DNA of 64,000 nt, taken from an uncultured Paracoccaceae bacterium (GTDB taxonomy: Bacteria > Pseudomonadota > Alphaproteobacteria > Rhodobacterales > Rhodobacteraceae). Of the stretch, positions 8,969 to 17,976 are shown piece by piece. Within the stretch, counting starts at the first letter, position 1, and each line of letters begins with the position of its first letter. Where the stretch lies: positions 62,001 through 126,000 of the forward strand of contig CALSNT010000018.1 in the NCBI GenBank assembly GCA_943787785.1, read 5' to 3'. The position numbers and the translations under genes were made by a program. Below the pieces are notes generated by a model that searched no databases, was not told the DNA's origin, and was given only the letters and a program-made list of their open reading frames with translations.

Positions 8969-9502
8969 GCACTGTGCCGCCGCTACCGTGGCCGAGTATT
9001 GCTCCGCCGTTCTCACATCATTGTGCGGCGCATCATGCACAGCCGTCGCGTGTTGTGCGCAGCACCTTCTTATATTGATCGATGCGGTGAACCGCAGAAT
9101 TTCCAAGAACTCAATGGTCACAATTGCCTGAGGATAGCCGAGAACAGCAAGCGCAACATTTGGGTGCAAGACGGCCCTGACAATAGACCGGGTTTTGAAG
9201 CACAGGGGACATTCGAAGGCAGCAATACCGATGTCATTTTCCGTGCTGCACTTGCCGGCATCGGGATCGCTCGGCTGCCGTGCTATATGGCCGATCAGAA
9301 ATTCCAGTCGGGCGAGTTGGTCCACATCATGCCGGACTATTCGACCGCCAGCACCGATATTGTCGTGATGTTCGCGGACCGTCGCAATCTAGCGCCCAAG
9401 ATCCGTGCCTTCGTTGACTTCTTGGTGGCCGAGTTTCGGGACTCGACCGAACGCTCTGACAACGACGGTGTCATTGCCCGGCCCGAAATGAAGGCGTCTT
9501 GA
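8969..9502 (+). pseudogene. C-terminal remnant of a LysR-type regulator
   Basis: From the IS border an open frame reads the end of a LysR substrate-binding domain: RRVLCAAPSYIDRCGEP, then NTDVIFRAALAGIGIARLP and APKIRAFVDFLVAEF, all standard positions of that family. The helix-turn-helix and the first half of the effector domain are missing, replaced by the IS21 element, so no functional regulator is made. It is followed 4 bases later by the start of the next truncated gene. Confidence 0.8.
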
Positions 9503-9506
9503 TGCA

Positions 9507-9683
9507 ATGAACAGCGAGAATTCGGGTTTCCAGGCGTCTGCGGCCAAGTCCTTGACCATTGTGGTGGTCGAGGAAGATCGCGACCGCGCAATGGCGATTG
9601 TGGATGCGCTGAAGGACGCGTGCGACTGCGACGTGTTCGTCATTGGCAACGCCAGCGGATTAGGGCCTTCTCCATTTGTTTAA
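9507..9683 (+). pseudogene. Truncated response-regulator start (NasT/ANTAR type)
   Basis: A 58-codon frame starts MNSENSGFQ and continues SLTIVVVEEDRDRAMAIVDAL. This resembles the opening of NasT-type ANTAR response regulators, which control nitrate assimilation by antitermination. The match stops at about 9660, after which unrelated sequence brings a stop. The phospho-acceptor part and the RNA-binding ANTAR domain are missing. Family assignment rests on about 50 residues. Confidence 0.55.
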
Positions 9684-9918
9684 GGACTGCTCCTGTGGGC
9701 GCGCCAACGCGTCTGGATGCTTTGGTCAAGAATCTTCATGTCAGTGCTTTGTGCCAATGCAGCGAACGTCTTCTATGACGGGCCGCAGTGCAGCATAGGA
9801 GCTTCCCGATGAACGCTAGGTCTAAGCCGTCCTCACGCAAACCAAGGTCGGCTTTTGGCGGTGGCCTCAACAGGTGGGCGCAACACTTTAATCTTTAGGA
9901 AGAGATGGAGTGTTGGCA

Positions 9919-10938
9919 ATGAAGTACCGTTCCAGGATTTACTATTCGGCTGAGCAACGCGCGGAGATCTGGGACCGTTGGCAGCGGGGCGAGTCGATGA
10001 GTTCGATTGGGCGAGCATTCGACCGCCAATCGTCGTCGGTGTTTTCGGTGATTTCTCCAACAAGGGGCATTCGCCCGCCAGATCGCAGACGTGGCTGAAT
10101 TGCTCTGCGCCTTTCGGAACGAGAAGAGATATCGCGCGGCCTGAGTATGAAGCAGTCTTTGCGTGTGATTGCGCGTCAGTTGGGCCGCGCAGTATCGGCA
10201 AAGCTGCGACGCAAATGGTCACCAGAACAAATCGCGGGTTGGCTCAAACGCGCATTCCCGAAAGAGGCACACAAACAGGTGTCGCACGAAACCATCTATC
10301 GAAGCCTTTATATACAGGCGCGTGGCGTGCTGAAGAAAGAGCTTCTGGAGCACTTGCGCGCCAAACGAACGGTCCGCAGGTCCAAGCATGCGAGCCTCAA
10401 GCGCAACGGTCTTGGCCAGATCAAGGATGCTGTATCGATCAGCGAAAGGCCCGCATCCGTCGAGGATCGTGCCGTTCCAGGACATTGGGAAGGCGACCTA
10501 ATTGGCGGTTCCAAGAACAGCTATATTGCGACACTTGTCGAGCGCCAGTCACGCTATGTCATGCTGGTCAAAGTCGCCAACAAAGACACCGAAAGCGTCA
10601 TCTCAGGGCTCATCAAATCAGCTCAGAGACTGCCCCGCGAACTCTACAAATCGCTGACATGGGATCGCGGTAAAGAGCTGGCAGATCACCCGCGCCTGAC
10701 GATGGCAACTGACGTCGATGTCTACTTTTGCGACCCACAATCGCCATGGCAACGCGGGTCAAACGAAAACACCAACCGGTTGCTGCGGCAATATCTGCCG
10801 CGCGGAACCGATCTTTCAGTCCATTCACAAGCAAAACTTAGCGCGATTGCGAGACAACTGAACGAACGACCTCGCAAGACCCTGCAATATCAAACACCAG
10901 CAGAGAAGTTCGCAGAATGTGTTGCGTTGATCGGTTGA
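9919..10938 (+). pseudogene. IS30-family transposase, frameshifted and internally deleted
   Basis: The first part (9919-10098) encodes the IS30 helix-turn-helix: AEQRAEIWDRWQRGESMSSI. The frame then breaks, and the remainder (10147-10938) encodes MKQSLRVIARQLGRA followed at once by LRRKWSPEQIAGWLKRAFP; the 50-60 residues normally between these blocks are missing. The DDE catalytic core is well preserved (PGHWEGDLIGG, LTWDRGKELADHPRL and CDPQSPWQRGSNENTNRLLRQY). The terminal repeats of the element could not be placed with confidence. Confidence 0.85.
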
Positions 10939-11086
10939 GATCGCCGCCCAAAGCGGTCATTCAAGCAAGCCGCGTTTGGTTCGGCTAGAGAAATGGCGGG
11001 GGCGGACAATGCAGCGGTTCGCGTCCGCATTTGCAACAGCGGTGATAAGCGGTTTTCGGCAGTCTATGAGCTCCACCGACACATTG

Positions 11087-12145
11087 TTAAAGGTTAGTGC
11101 TTAGTAGGATTTCGATTCTTATCCTTTCCTGGGAATTCAAAGTGTCGCGCATGTCCGTCTTCGCGCGGAGTTTTCGGATGGCACTCCTAACAAGGTGGCC
11201 CGTGTCTTGCGTGATCACTGCATCGAGTGATCCCTTTCGAAGGGCCTCCTCTGTAAATGGCGTGCGTTCGTGCGCGAGCGCCACGAAATGCGGCGGCACA
11301 AAGATTTCAGTGAGAACAGCGACTGGCGCCCGGGCCTCGGACGATAGGACATAGGCGCCAATAATGTCCGTGTTATTGGAAAGTGCTGCGGATATGATGG
11401 CGCGTGCGCGGTCTTCCGAGCCATAGGTCTCAAGTGATGGCAAGGCTTCCAGATGCGGGAAGGTCGTGTTCAGTACCCAGTCAAATCCACGACGGCGTTC
11501 CAGGCTATCACGTGATTGCATGGTCTCGGACACAACAAGTATCTTGCCCAGCCGCACTTGGCTGAAGCGGCCCAACAAAGTGGCAGCGGTTTCTCCGGCT
11601 GCAATATTGTCAATTCCCACCCATTCCATGTCCGAAATCGACTGGTTCGAAATGAATGACAGGGCTGGAACTCCGCGTTCTTGCAGACGCATGATCGCGT
11701 CGCGCACTTGTGGGGTCTGCGGCGCCATGATCGCCACTCCGTCAAGGTCGTCTGACGACAGCGTCGCCAAAAAAACCGCGATCTTGTGTGGATCGTTCTC
11801 GTCGACATGATGAACGTCGGTTCGGACCATATCGGCGGCGAACACCGTTTTCGCCTCTTCGACGTGGCGCAGGATTTCAGCGAGAAACAGATCGCCCGAT
11901 TTGGGCAGAACGAACAAGAACCGATAGCTTTTGCCCTTGGACAGATTGGCTGCCGAGATGTTCCGCACAAACCCGATCTCTTTGATCGCGGCGTTCACCT
12001 TGTCGATGGTCTTTGTCTTGACGCCTTCGCGACCGTTTAGAACGCGATCGACGGTCGCCCTGCTGACGCCTGCTACCCTTGCAAGGTCTTTTGTCGTTGG
12101 GCGTGACAACGTGCTGCTCCCGATGTGCCTGTTGGATTGTGTCAT
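11087..12145 (-). CDS. LacI-family transcriptional regulator of the ABC/kinase operon
   Basis: A 352-aa repressor. Residues about 14-65 form the LacI helix-turn-helix and hinge (TTKDLARVAGVSRATVDRVL), followed by a periplasmic-binding-protein-like effector domain of the ribose/sugar type. It is divergent from the ABC transporter operon; the intergenic region carries two near-identical 16-bp palindromes centred on CACGTG, 30 bp apart, which are probably its operators. The natural inducer should be the transported sugar or polyol, or a derivative. Confidence 0.92.
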   Translation of the reverse strand: MTQSNRHIGSSTLSRPTTKDLARVAGVSRATVDRVLNGREGVKTKTIDKVNAAIKEIGFVRNISAANLSKGKSYRFLFVLPKSGDLFLAEILRHVEEAKTVFAADMVRTDVHHVDENDPHKIAVFLATLSSDDLDGVAIMAPQTPQVRDAIMRLQERGVPALSFISNQSISDMEWVGIDNIAAGETAATLLGRFSQVRLGKILVVSETMQSRDSLERRRGFDWVLNTTFPHLEALPSLETYGSEDRARAIISAALSNNTDIIGAYVLSSEARAPVAVLTEIFVPPHFVALAHERTPFTEEALRKGSLDAVITQDTGHLVRSAIRKLRAKTDMRDTLNSQERIRIEILLSTNL

Positions 12146-12214
12146 ATTATCAGAGTCTTGCCGCTAGAATGTTCATAATTCTCGTCGTTCGCTCAGTCTT
12201 CTATTATCATATCT

Positions 12215-12230
12215 TGAGACACGTGCATCA
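12215..12230. promoter_or_regulatory. Probable LacI-type operator, copy 1
   Basis: TGAGACACGTGCATCA is a near-palindrome around CACGTG in the divergent region. Its sequence and symmetry match the second copy at 12245-12260 except for one base. Two such sites near the start of the regulated operon are typical for LacI-family proteins. Confidence 0.65.
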
Positions 12231-12244
12231 AAAAATTATTGCTC

Positions 12245-12260
12245 TGAGACACGTGCCTCA
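12245..12260. promoter_or_regulatory. Probable LacI-type operator, copy 2
   Basis: TGAGACACGTGCCTCA is palindromic except for one base pair. Its centre is 30 bp from that of copy 1, which puts both sites on about the same face of the helix (three turns). It lies 71 bp before the binding-protein start codon, where a bound repressor could block transcription. Confidence 0.68.
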
Positions 12261-12330
12261 TTATGAAGGTGTCTATCGCTGAGTCGCCGCACAACGATGG
12301 TGGCGAAAAACCCGAGGGAGGAATTCAAAG

Positions 12331-13653
12331 ATGAAATCGAACTTATTCACCACTGCGAGTGCGGGCGCATTGCTCGCTGTCGGCATCGCGTCTGCAGCGC
12401 AGGCCGAAGACCTGACACTGTGCTGGGCCGCCTGGGACCCGGCGAACGCGTTGATCGAGCTAAGCAAGGATTTTGAGGCGGAATCCGGCCACAACATGAG
12501 CTTCGAGTTTGTGCCGTGGCCAAATTTTGCAGACAGGATGCTGAATGAGCTGAACTCGGGCGGGCAATTGTGCGACCTGATGATCGGCGACAGCCAGTGG
12601 ATTGGCGGCGGTGCCGAAAACGGCCACTACGTCAAGCTCAACGACTTTTTCGATGCAAACGGCATCACGATGGACGACTTCATTCCGGCGACGGTCACCG
12701 GCTACGCAGAATGGCCCAAGAACACACCGAACTACTACGCCCTTCCGGCCTTCGGAGACGTGGTCGGCTGGACCTACCGCAAGGACTGGTTCGAACGCCC
12801 TGAACTGCAAACAGAATTTTCAGAGAAATACGGCCGCGATCTGGGCATTCCCGCATCTTTGGAAGAGCTGAAAGATATCGCCGAGTTCTTCCAGGGTCGC
12901 GATATTGACGGCACCACGGTGTACGGCGCTGCCATCTATACCGAGCGTGGGTCCGAGGGCATCACGATGGGCGTTACCAACGCGCTCTACAACTATGGGT
13001 TCCTCTATGAGAACCCCGAAACGCCTTATGATCTGGATGGGTTCGTGAACTCTGACGGCGCTATCGCCGGTCTCGAGTACTACAAAGCACTCTATGATGC
13101 GGCGACACCTCCGGGTTCGTCCAACTGGTACATGGGCGAAAACATCGACGCCTACCGTTCTGGTCAGGTTGCGATGCAGATGAACTTTGCCTTCATCTGG
13201 CCCGGCGTCGAGGCGGATGAGACCGTCGGAAGCGGCCGCTCTGGCTATTTCCCAAATCCTGCGGGTCCTGCGGGCCAGTTCGCCCAGCTGGGCGGTCAGG
13301 GAATCTCGGTTGTTGCCTACTCCGAAAAGCAGGACGCCGCGCTGGAATACATTCAGTGGTTCGCACAGCCTGAAATTCAGGCAAAATGGTGGGAACTCGG
13401 TGGCTACTCGGCCCTGAAGGCCGTTGTCGAAGACCCCGGGTTCGCCACCAGCCAGCCCTATGCCCAGACCTTCCTTGACTCGATGGCAATCGTGAAGGAT
13501 TTTTGGGCCGAACCAGCCTATGCCGACCTGCTGCTGTCGATGCAAGAGCGTATCCATAACTATGTGATCGCGGGCGATGGCACAGCTAAAGAGGCGCTTG
13601 ACGGTCTGGTCCGCGACTGGACCGAGATCTTCGAGGACGAAGGCAAGATCTAG
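12331..13653 (+). CDS. ABC transporter sugar/polyol-binding protein
   Basis: A 440-aa family-1 extracellular solute-binding protein. A Sec signal peptide (residues 1-25, ending QAAQAED-like) leads into the mature protein, which has the usual blocks of carbohydrate receptors (SQWIGGGAENGHY, then YALPAFGDVVGWTYRKDWF and AMQMNFAFIWPG). A strong GGGAGGA ribosome site precedes the ATG. Two stable hairpins lie between this gene and the permeases and could let it be expressed at a higher level than the membrane subunits. The terminal kinase gene suggests a three- or four-carbon ketose or polyol ligand. The ligand is inferred, not shown. Confidence 0.9.
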   Translation: MKSNLFTTASAGALLAVGIASAAQAEDLTLCWAAWDPANALIELSKDFEAESGHNMSFEFVPWPNFADRMLNELNSGGQLCDLMIGDSQWIGGGAENGHYVKLNDFFDANGITMDDFIPATVTGYAEWPKNTPNYYALPAFGDVVGWTYRKDWFERPELQTEFSEKYGRDLGIPASLEELKDIAEFFQGRDIDGTTVYGAAIYTERGSEGITMGVTNALYNYGFLYENPETPYDLDGFVNSDGAIAGLEYYKALYDAATPPGSSNWYMGENIDAYRSGQVAMQMNFAFIWPGVEADETVGSGRSGYFPNPAGPAGQFAQLGGQGISVVAYSEKQDAALEYIQWFAQPEIQAKWWELGGYSALKAVVEDPGFATSQPYAQTFLDSMAIVKDFWAEPAYADLLLSMQERIHNYVIAGDGTAKEALDGLVRDWTEIFEDEGKI

Positions 13654-13664
13654 GGCGACCACCT

Positions 13665-13686
13665 GTCGGACGCCTAGGCGTCCGAC
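13665..13686 (+). terminator. Perfect 22-bp palindromic hairpin after the binding-protein gene
   Basis: GTCGGACGCC and its exact complement GGCGTCCGAC are joined by only TA, starting 12 bases after the stop codon. No T-run follows. Such hairpins after binding-protein genes usually protect the upstream message and partly attenuate the downstream operon. Confidence 0.6.
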
Positions 13687-13693
13687 GACCATT

Positions 13694-13732
13694 CGTTTCC
13701 GAACGCATCTGGTTTGGCCGCGTTCGGAAACG
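13694..13732 (+). terminator. Second hairpin between binding-protein and permease genes
   Basis: CGTTTCCGAACG pairs perfectly over 12 bp with CGTTCGGAAACG across a 15-base loop. Together with the hairpin just before it, it forms a tandem structured spacer of about 70 nt, suited to differential stability of the polycistronic message. Confidence 0.55.
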
Positions 13733-13805
13733 GGACCTCAGGCCAGAAATTTGCGTGCGCAGAAATCAAACAGTACAGCGATCAACGCAAACAAGGACGC
13801 CCGAC

Positions 13806-14753
13806 ATGACAGTGTCTCCGATCAAAAAAGTGGCGCAGGCCACGCCTGTGCCTATGGCTAGACGGATACGCGGGCTGTCCGACCGGACGATCGCCTGGAT
13901 ATTCGTGGCCCCGACGATCTTTCTGCTGCTGGCGGTCAATATTTTCCCATTAATCTGGACGATCCGGCTGAGCTTTACCAATTTCCGAGTCAACCGCCCG
14001 AACAACGATGTCGAATGGATTGGTCTGCGCAACTACGAGCGCATTTTGACCGACCCCGGCATCTGGAGTACGATGCAGGCGACGGCGCATTTCCTGATCT
14101 GGACCATCGTCCTCCAGGTTCTGATCGGCTTTACGCTGGCCTTCCTGATCAACAAGAAATTCAAGGGCAATGATCTTTGGACGACAATCATCGTCTTTCC
14201 AATGATGCTCAGCCCGGCAGTGGTCGGCAACTTCTGGACATTTCTGTACCAACCGCAAATTGGCCTCTTCAATTATGTCATTGCGTTTTTTACCGGGGCT
14301 GATCCGGCGAGTTTCTCGATGATTGGGGACGTGAACCTGGCGCCTTGGGCTATCGTAATTGCTGACACGTGGATGTGGACGCCCTTTGTCATGTTGATCT
14401 GTCTGGCGGGCCTGCGGTCGATCCCCGACAGCATCTATGAGGCAGCGGAATGCGACCGCGCCAGCAAATGGCGGCAATTTTGGACGATCACCATTCCGAT
14501 GGCGCTGCCGTTCCTGATGCTCGCCGTGCTGTTCCGGGGCATCGAGAACTTCAAGATGTTTGATCTGGTGGTTCAGCTTACTGGCGGCGGCCCTGGCAAC
14601 ACCACGACGCTGACGTCAATCGACTTGAAACGCGAAGCGTTCGAGAGGTGGCGAACAGGCTACTCCTCGGCCTATGCCGTTATCCTGTTTGTGACCGTCT
14701 TCGGCCTTGCCTCGATTTATGTCAAAGCCCTCAACAAGGTGAAAGAACGATGA
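13806..14753 (+). CDS. ABC sugar transporter permease (MalF/UgpA type)
   Basis: A 315-aa inner-membrane permease with six predicted helices. The conserved coupling (EAA) loop is recognisable at IYEAAECDRASKWRQFWTIT, about 80 residues from the C-terminus. The ATG at 13806 was chosen because it gives the usual N-terminal length before the first helix (WIFVAPTIFLLLAVNIFP). Its stop overlaps the start of the second permease in an ATGA, so the two subunits are translationally coupled. Confidence 0.92.
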   Translation: MTVSPIKKVAQATPVPMARRIRGLSDRTIAWIFVAPTIFLLLAVNIFPLIWTIRLSFTNFRVNRPNNDVEWIGLRNYERILTDPGIWSTMQATAHFLIWTIVLQVLIGFTLAFLINKKFKGNDLWTTIIVFPMMLSPAVVGNFWTFLYQPQIGLFNYVIAFFTGADPASFSMIGDVNLAPWAIVIADTWMWTPFVMLICLAGLRSIPDSIYEAAECDRASKWRQFWTITIPMALPFLMLAVLFRGIENFKMFDLVVQLTGGGPGNTTTLTSIDLKREAFERWRTGYSSAYAVILFVTVFGLASIYVKALNKVKER

Positions 14754-15688
14754 GCTTCTCCGCCACAGAACCGTCAATTCGGACAAAGTGGTTCGCTGGT
14801 CTGCTTGTCATCGGCTACGCAATTGTCACGCTGATCCCGCTGTTGTGGATCATCGCGACCGGCTTCAAGTCGCCCGCAGATTCCATCGCCTATCCGCCCG
14901 TCGTGGTGTTCGAGCCGACGCTGGAAGGGTACGTGAACCTTTTCACCGACCGGACCCGCGCCACTGAACAAATGCTGGACGACGCCGGGCCACCGACGAC
15001 GTGGTACGAGCAGATTGCGCGCGACCGCGGCACGGTCATTTCCGGCCCCTCTCGCTACGGCGAGAGGTTCCTGAATTCGGTCATCATCGGGTTTGGGTCG
15101 ACGGCGCTTTGCATGATCCTTGGTACAATGGCGGCTTACGCATTCAGCCGGTTCAAGGTGCCTTTGAAGGACGATCTGCTGTTCTTCATCCTGTCGACAC
15201 GGATGATGCCGCCGATTGCCGTGGCCATCCCGATCTTTCTGATGTTCCGAAATCTTGGCCTGAATGACACCCATCTCGGCATGATCCTACTCTATACGGC
15301 CGTCAATCTGTCGCTGTCAGTCTGGCTCTTGAAGGGTTTCATAGACGAGATCCCCGTCGAGTACGAAGAAGCAGCCCTCATCGATGGCTACACGCGGTTT
15401 CAGGCCTTCTACAAAGTGGTGCTGCCGCAGGCGGCCACCGGCATCGCGTCGACCGCGATCTTCTGCCTAATCTTTGCCTGGAACGAATACGCGTTTGCGG
15501 TGCTTCTGACCTCGGGCAATGCCCAGACCGCGCCGCCGTTCATTCCAACGATCATCGGCGTATCCGGCAAGGACTGGCCCGCTGTCGCCGCAGGGGCCAC
15601 GATCTTTCTCGTGCCTGTCATGGTCTTCACCATCCTGCTGCGCAAACACCTGCTGCGCGGGATCACATTCGGGGCGGTCCGCAAATGA
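14750..15688 (+). CDS. ABC sugar transporter permease (MalG/UgpE type)
   Basis: A 312-aa partner permease with six helices. The EAA loop reads YEEAALIDGYTRFQAFYKVVLP. Compared with common MalG proteins it has a longer periplasmic segment after helix 1 (about residues 60-110, containing RTRATEQMLDDAGPPTTWY), as in the polyol and glycerol-type branch. It overlaps both neighbours by 4 bases (ATGA), so the order permease-permease-small membrane protein is fixed within one message. Confidence 0.92.
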   Translation: MSFSATEPSIRTKWFAGLLVIGYAIVTLIPLLWIIATGFKSPADSIAYPPVVVFEPTLEGYVNLFTDRTRATEQMLDDAGPPTTWYEQIARDRGTVISGPSRYGERFLNSVIIGFGSTALCMILGTMAAYAFSRFKVPLKDDLLFFILSTRMMPPIAVAIPIFLMFRNLGLNDTHLGMILLYTAVNLSLSVWLLKGFIDEIPVEYEEAALIDGYTRFQAFYKVVLPQAATGIASTAIFCLIFAWNEYAFAVLLTSGNAQTAPPFIPTIIGVSGKDWPAVAAGATIFLVPVMVFTILLRKHLLRGITFGAVRK

Positions 15689-15873
15689 CGAACTTTCTAT
15701 CTGGTCTGCTGGGGTTGCGTCGCGGCCCGTGGGAAATGCTGGCTTCGATCCTGATCGCCTTGGGTGTGGTGATGCTGATGCAGCCCTTTATCCTGTGGCT
15801 CTACACCTATTCTTTCATTGTCACCCTTGTTGGCACGGTGATGTTCATCATCGTCAGCCACTTCCGGGAGTAA
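15685..15873 (+). CDS. Small membrane protein of the ABC operon
   Basis: A 62-aa protein with two hydrophobic stretches (about residues 17-35 and 38-57) and a basic N-terminus. The start overlaps the permease stop in an ATGA, and the stop is 4 bases before the ATPase start, so it belongs to the transporter operon. The rhizobial glycerol importer glpSTPQUV also carries a small membrane protein (GlpU), so this may be a comparable accessory subunit. I see no family motif, and the similarity is of position and size only. Confidence 0.75.
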   Translation: MTNFLSGLLGLRRGPWEMLASILIALGVVMLMQPFILWLYTYSFIVTLVGTVMFIIVSHFRE

Positions 15874-15877
15874 GCAC

Positions 15878-16975
15878 TTGGCACAGATACGTATCGAAAA
15901 TGTGCGCAAGGATTTCGGGTCGTTCAATGCGGTCAAGTCCTCCAGCTTCACCATCGAGGACGGCGAGTTTTTCATGCTGCTCGGTCCCTCGGGTTGCGGC
16001 AAGACGACGACGCTGCGGATGATGGCAGGTCTTGAACTGCCGACGTCGGGTGAGATTTATATCGATGGCCAGGAAGTCGGTCAGAAGCCCGCCAGCCAGC
16101 GCGATATTGCGTTCGTTTTTCAGATGTTCGCGCTTTATCCGCATATGAACGTGCGCAAGAACATCAGCTACCCGCTGTATTCACAAGGCATGGCCAAGGC
16201 GGATGTGACTCGGAAAGTAAGCGAGGTCGCCGAAATCCTTGGCATCACCGAGATCCTCGACCGGCCCGTTGGCGGTCTGTCGGGGGGCGATCGGCAGCGC
16301 GTGGCGTTAGGTCGTGCCATCGTGCGTGATCCAAAGGCCTTCTTCATGGACGAACCTCTGGGCGCGCTGGATGCTGAGTTCCGCGAGCACATGTCCGCGG
16401 AATTGCGCGCGCTGCATGACCGCATGGGTGCCACCACCGTCTATGTGACCCACGACCAGCTTGAAGCGATGCAGATGGGCGACAAGATCGTTGTGATGAA
16501 CCACGGGGTTGTCGAGCAGTTTGGCATTCCGCAGCAGATCTATGACTGGCCAGCAACCAAGTTCGTCGCCGAATTTATCGGCTCGCCCCCGATGAACTTT
16601 CTGGAATTCAACGGTACGGTCGGCAAAGGCGCGGAAACCATCGAACTGGGCGATGCAAGCTTTGCCATACCACGTCAATTGGATGGCGTAAGCGGTGCAC
16701 TGACACTGGGCGTCCGGCCTGAACACGCGCACCTGAACGATGCATCCGCCTATAGAGGTGAGGTTGTGGCGGCAGAGTATCTGGGGACCACTCAGATCGT
16801 GACGCTTAGAACCGAGCATGGACGCGTCAAGGCGCGGATTCCTTCGCATGTGAAGGTCCGTGAAGGCGAGCGCACAGGCCTTGATTTTGACGCCCGCACG
16901 CTCACGCTGTTCGACGCGACGTCCGGCCGCGCGCTGCGCTCAGACGCCAACCAAGAGGTCCTGAACCATGGCTGA
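15878..16975 (+). CDS. ABC transporter ATP-binding protein (first of two)
   Basis: A 365-aa MalK/UgpC-type ATPase. Walker A is LGPSGCGKTTTLRMM (about residues 37-51), the signature is GGLSGGDRQRVALGRAI, Walker B is AFFMDEPLGALD, and a C-terminal TOBE domain covers about residues 270-350. The signature has GGDRQRVA in place of the more common GGQRQRVA. Translation probably starts at TTG 15878, as no ATG is suitably placed. Its 3' end overlaps the second ATPase gene by 8 bases; the pair probably forms a heterodimer, as in glycerol-type importers. Confidence 0.92.
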   Translation: MAQIRIENVRKDFGSFNAVKSSSFTIEDGEFFMLLGPSGCGKTTTLRMMAGLELPTSGEIYIDGQEVGQKPASQRDIAFVFQMFALYPHMNVRKNISYPLYSQGMAKADVTRKVSEVAEILGITEILDRPVGGLSGGDRQRVALGRAIVRDPKAFFMDEPLGALDAEFREHMSAELRALHDRMGATTVYVTHDQLEAMQMGDKIVVMNHGVVEQFGIPQQIYDWPATKFVAEFIGSPPMNFLEFNGTVGKGAETIELGDASFAIPRQLDGVSGALTLGVRPEHAHLNDASAYRGEVVAAEYLGTTQIVTLRTEHGRVKARIPSHVKVREGERTGLDFDARTLTLFDATSGRALRSDANQEVLNHG

Positions 16976-17963
16976 GGTCATCCTCAAGAATATCTCGAAG
17001 CGCTTTGGGGCAGACATCGCGTTGGACGATGTGAGCATGACCGTGCCAAATGGCTCTTTCGTCGTGCTTCTGGGGCCGACAGGTGCGGGCAAGACGACCA
17101 CGTTGCGCATGGTCTCCGGTCTCGATGAGCCCGATGGGGGCGAGGTCGCGATCGGTGGCCGCCCGATGGCCGGGCTGACGCCTGCGCAACGCGATGTGGC
17201 GATGGTGTTTCAGCAGTATTCGCTCTATCCGCATCTGACGGTCCGGGAAAACCTGGAATTTCCCCTGAAATCTCCAATTCTGCGCACGCCCAAAGCCGAG
17301 ATTGACCGCAAGGTCGGCGAAGTGGCCGAGGTGCTGCAGATCTCGCACAAGCTGGACAACAAGGCGACAGCCCTGTCCGGAGGCGAGATGCAGCGCGTGT
17401 CGATCGGCCGGGCGCTGGTGCGCAATCCGTCGGTCTACCTGATGGATGAACCGCTCAGCTCGCTAGATGCAAAACTGCGCAGCGACCTGCGTATCGAGTT
17501 GAAGAGCATTCAGGCCCATTCCGGTGCGACGCTGCTTTACGTCACACACGACCAGATCGAGGCGATGACCATGGCTACCCATGTCGGCGTCCTGGACAAT
17601 GGTCGCCTTGTGCAGTTCGGCACCCCGCGCGAAATCTACGAGGACCCGGTCAGCATCTATGCCGCTGGCCGACTGGGGCAGCCGCGGATCAACGTCTTGC
17701 CTGCCGATCTCTTCAGTGGCGCTCCGCAAGGGGCTGCCTTCATCGGACTGAGGCCAGAGCAGGTCAGCCAGGGTGACGGCCAGGAATGCTTTGTCGAACG
17801 GGTCGAACATCTGGGCGACCAGACCCGACTGCATTTGAAGTTCCGAGCCCACGATCTGATCACAGTGACGGATGCCCATACCGAGTTGACCCATGGCGAC
17901 GTCGTCAAGATTCAGCCCGCCAACCCATTCTATTTTGATGCCGCAGGCGTACGGCTCGCGTGA
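16968..17963 (+). CDS. ABC transporter ATP-binding protein (second of two)
   Basis: A 331-aa MalK-like ATPase. Walker A is LGPTGAGKTTTLRM, the signature ALSGGEMQRVSIGRAL, Walker B VYLMDEPLSSLD, and the switch His is in VTHDQIEAM. The TOBE region is shorter than in the first ATPase. Having two separate ATPase genes rather than one homodimeric subunit is a feature of a subset of sugar-alcohol importers. It ends 13 bases before the kinase gene. Confidence 0.92.
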   Translation: MAEVILKNISKRFGADIALDDVSMTVPNGSFVVLLGPTGAGKTTTLRMVSGLDEPDGGEVAIGGRPMAGLTPAQRDVAMVFQQYSLYPHLTVRENLEFPLKSPILRTPKAEIDRKVGEVAEVLQISHKLDNKATALSGGEMQRVSIGRALVRNPSVYLMDEPLSSLDAKLRSDLRIELKSIQAHSGATLLYVTHDQIEAMTMATHVGVLDNGRLVQFGTPREIYEDPVSIYAAGRLGQPRINVLPADLFSGAPQGAAFIGLRPEQVSQGDGQECFVERVEHLGDQTRLHLKFRAHDLITVTDAHTELTHGDVVKIQPANPFYFDAAGVRLA

Positions 17964-17976
17964 GGAGGACCCCCAA

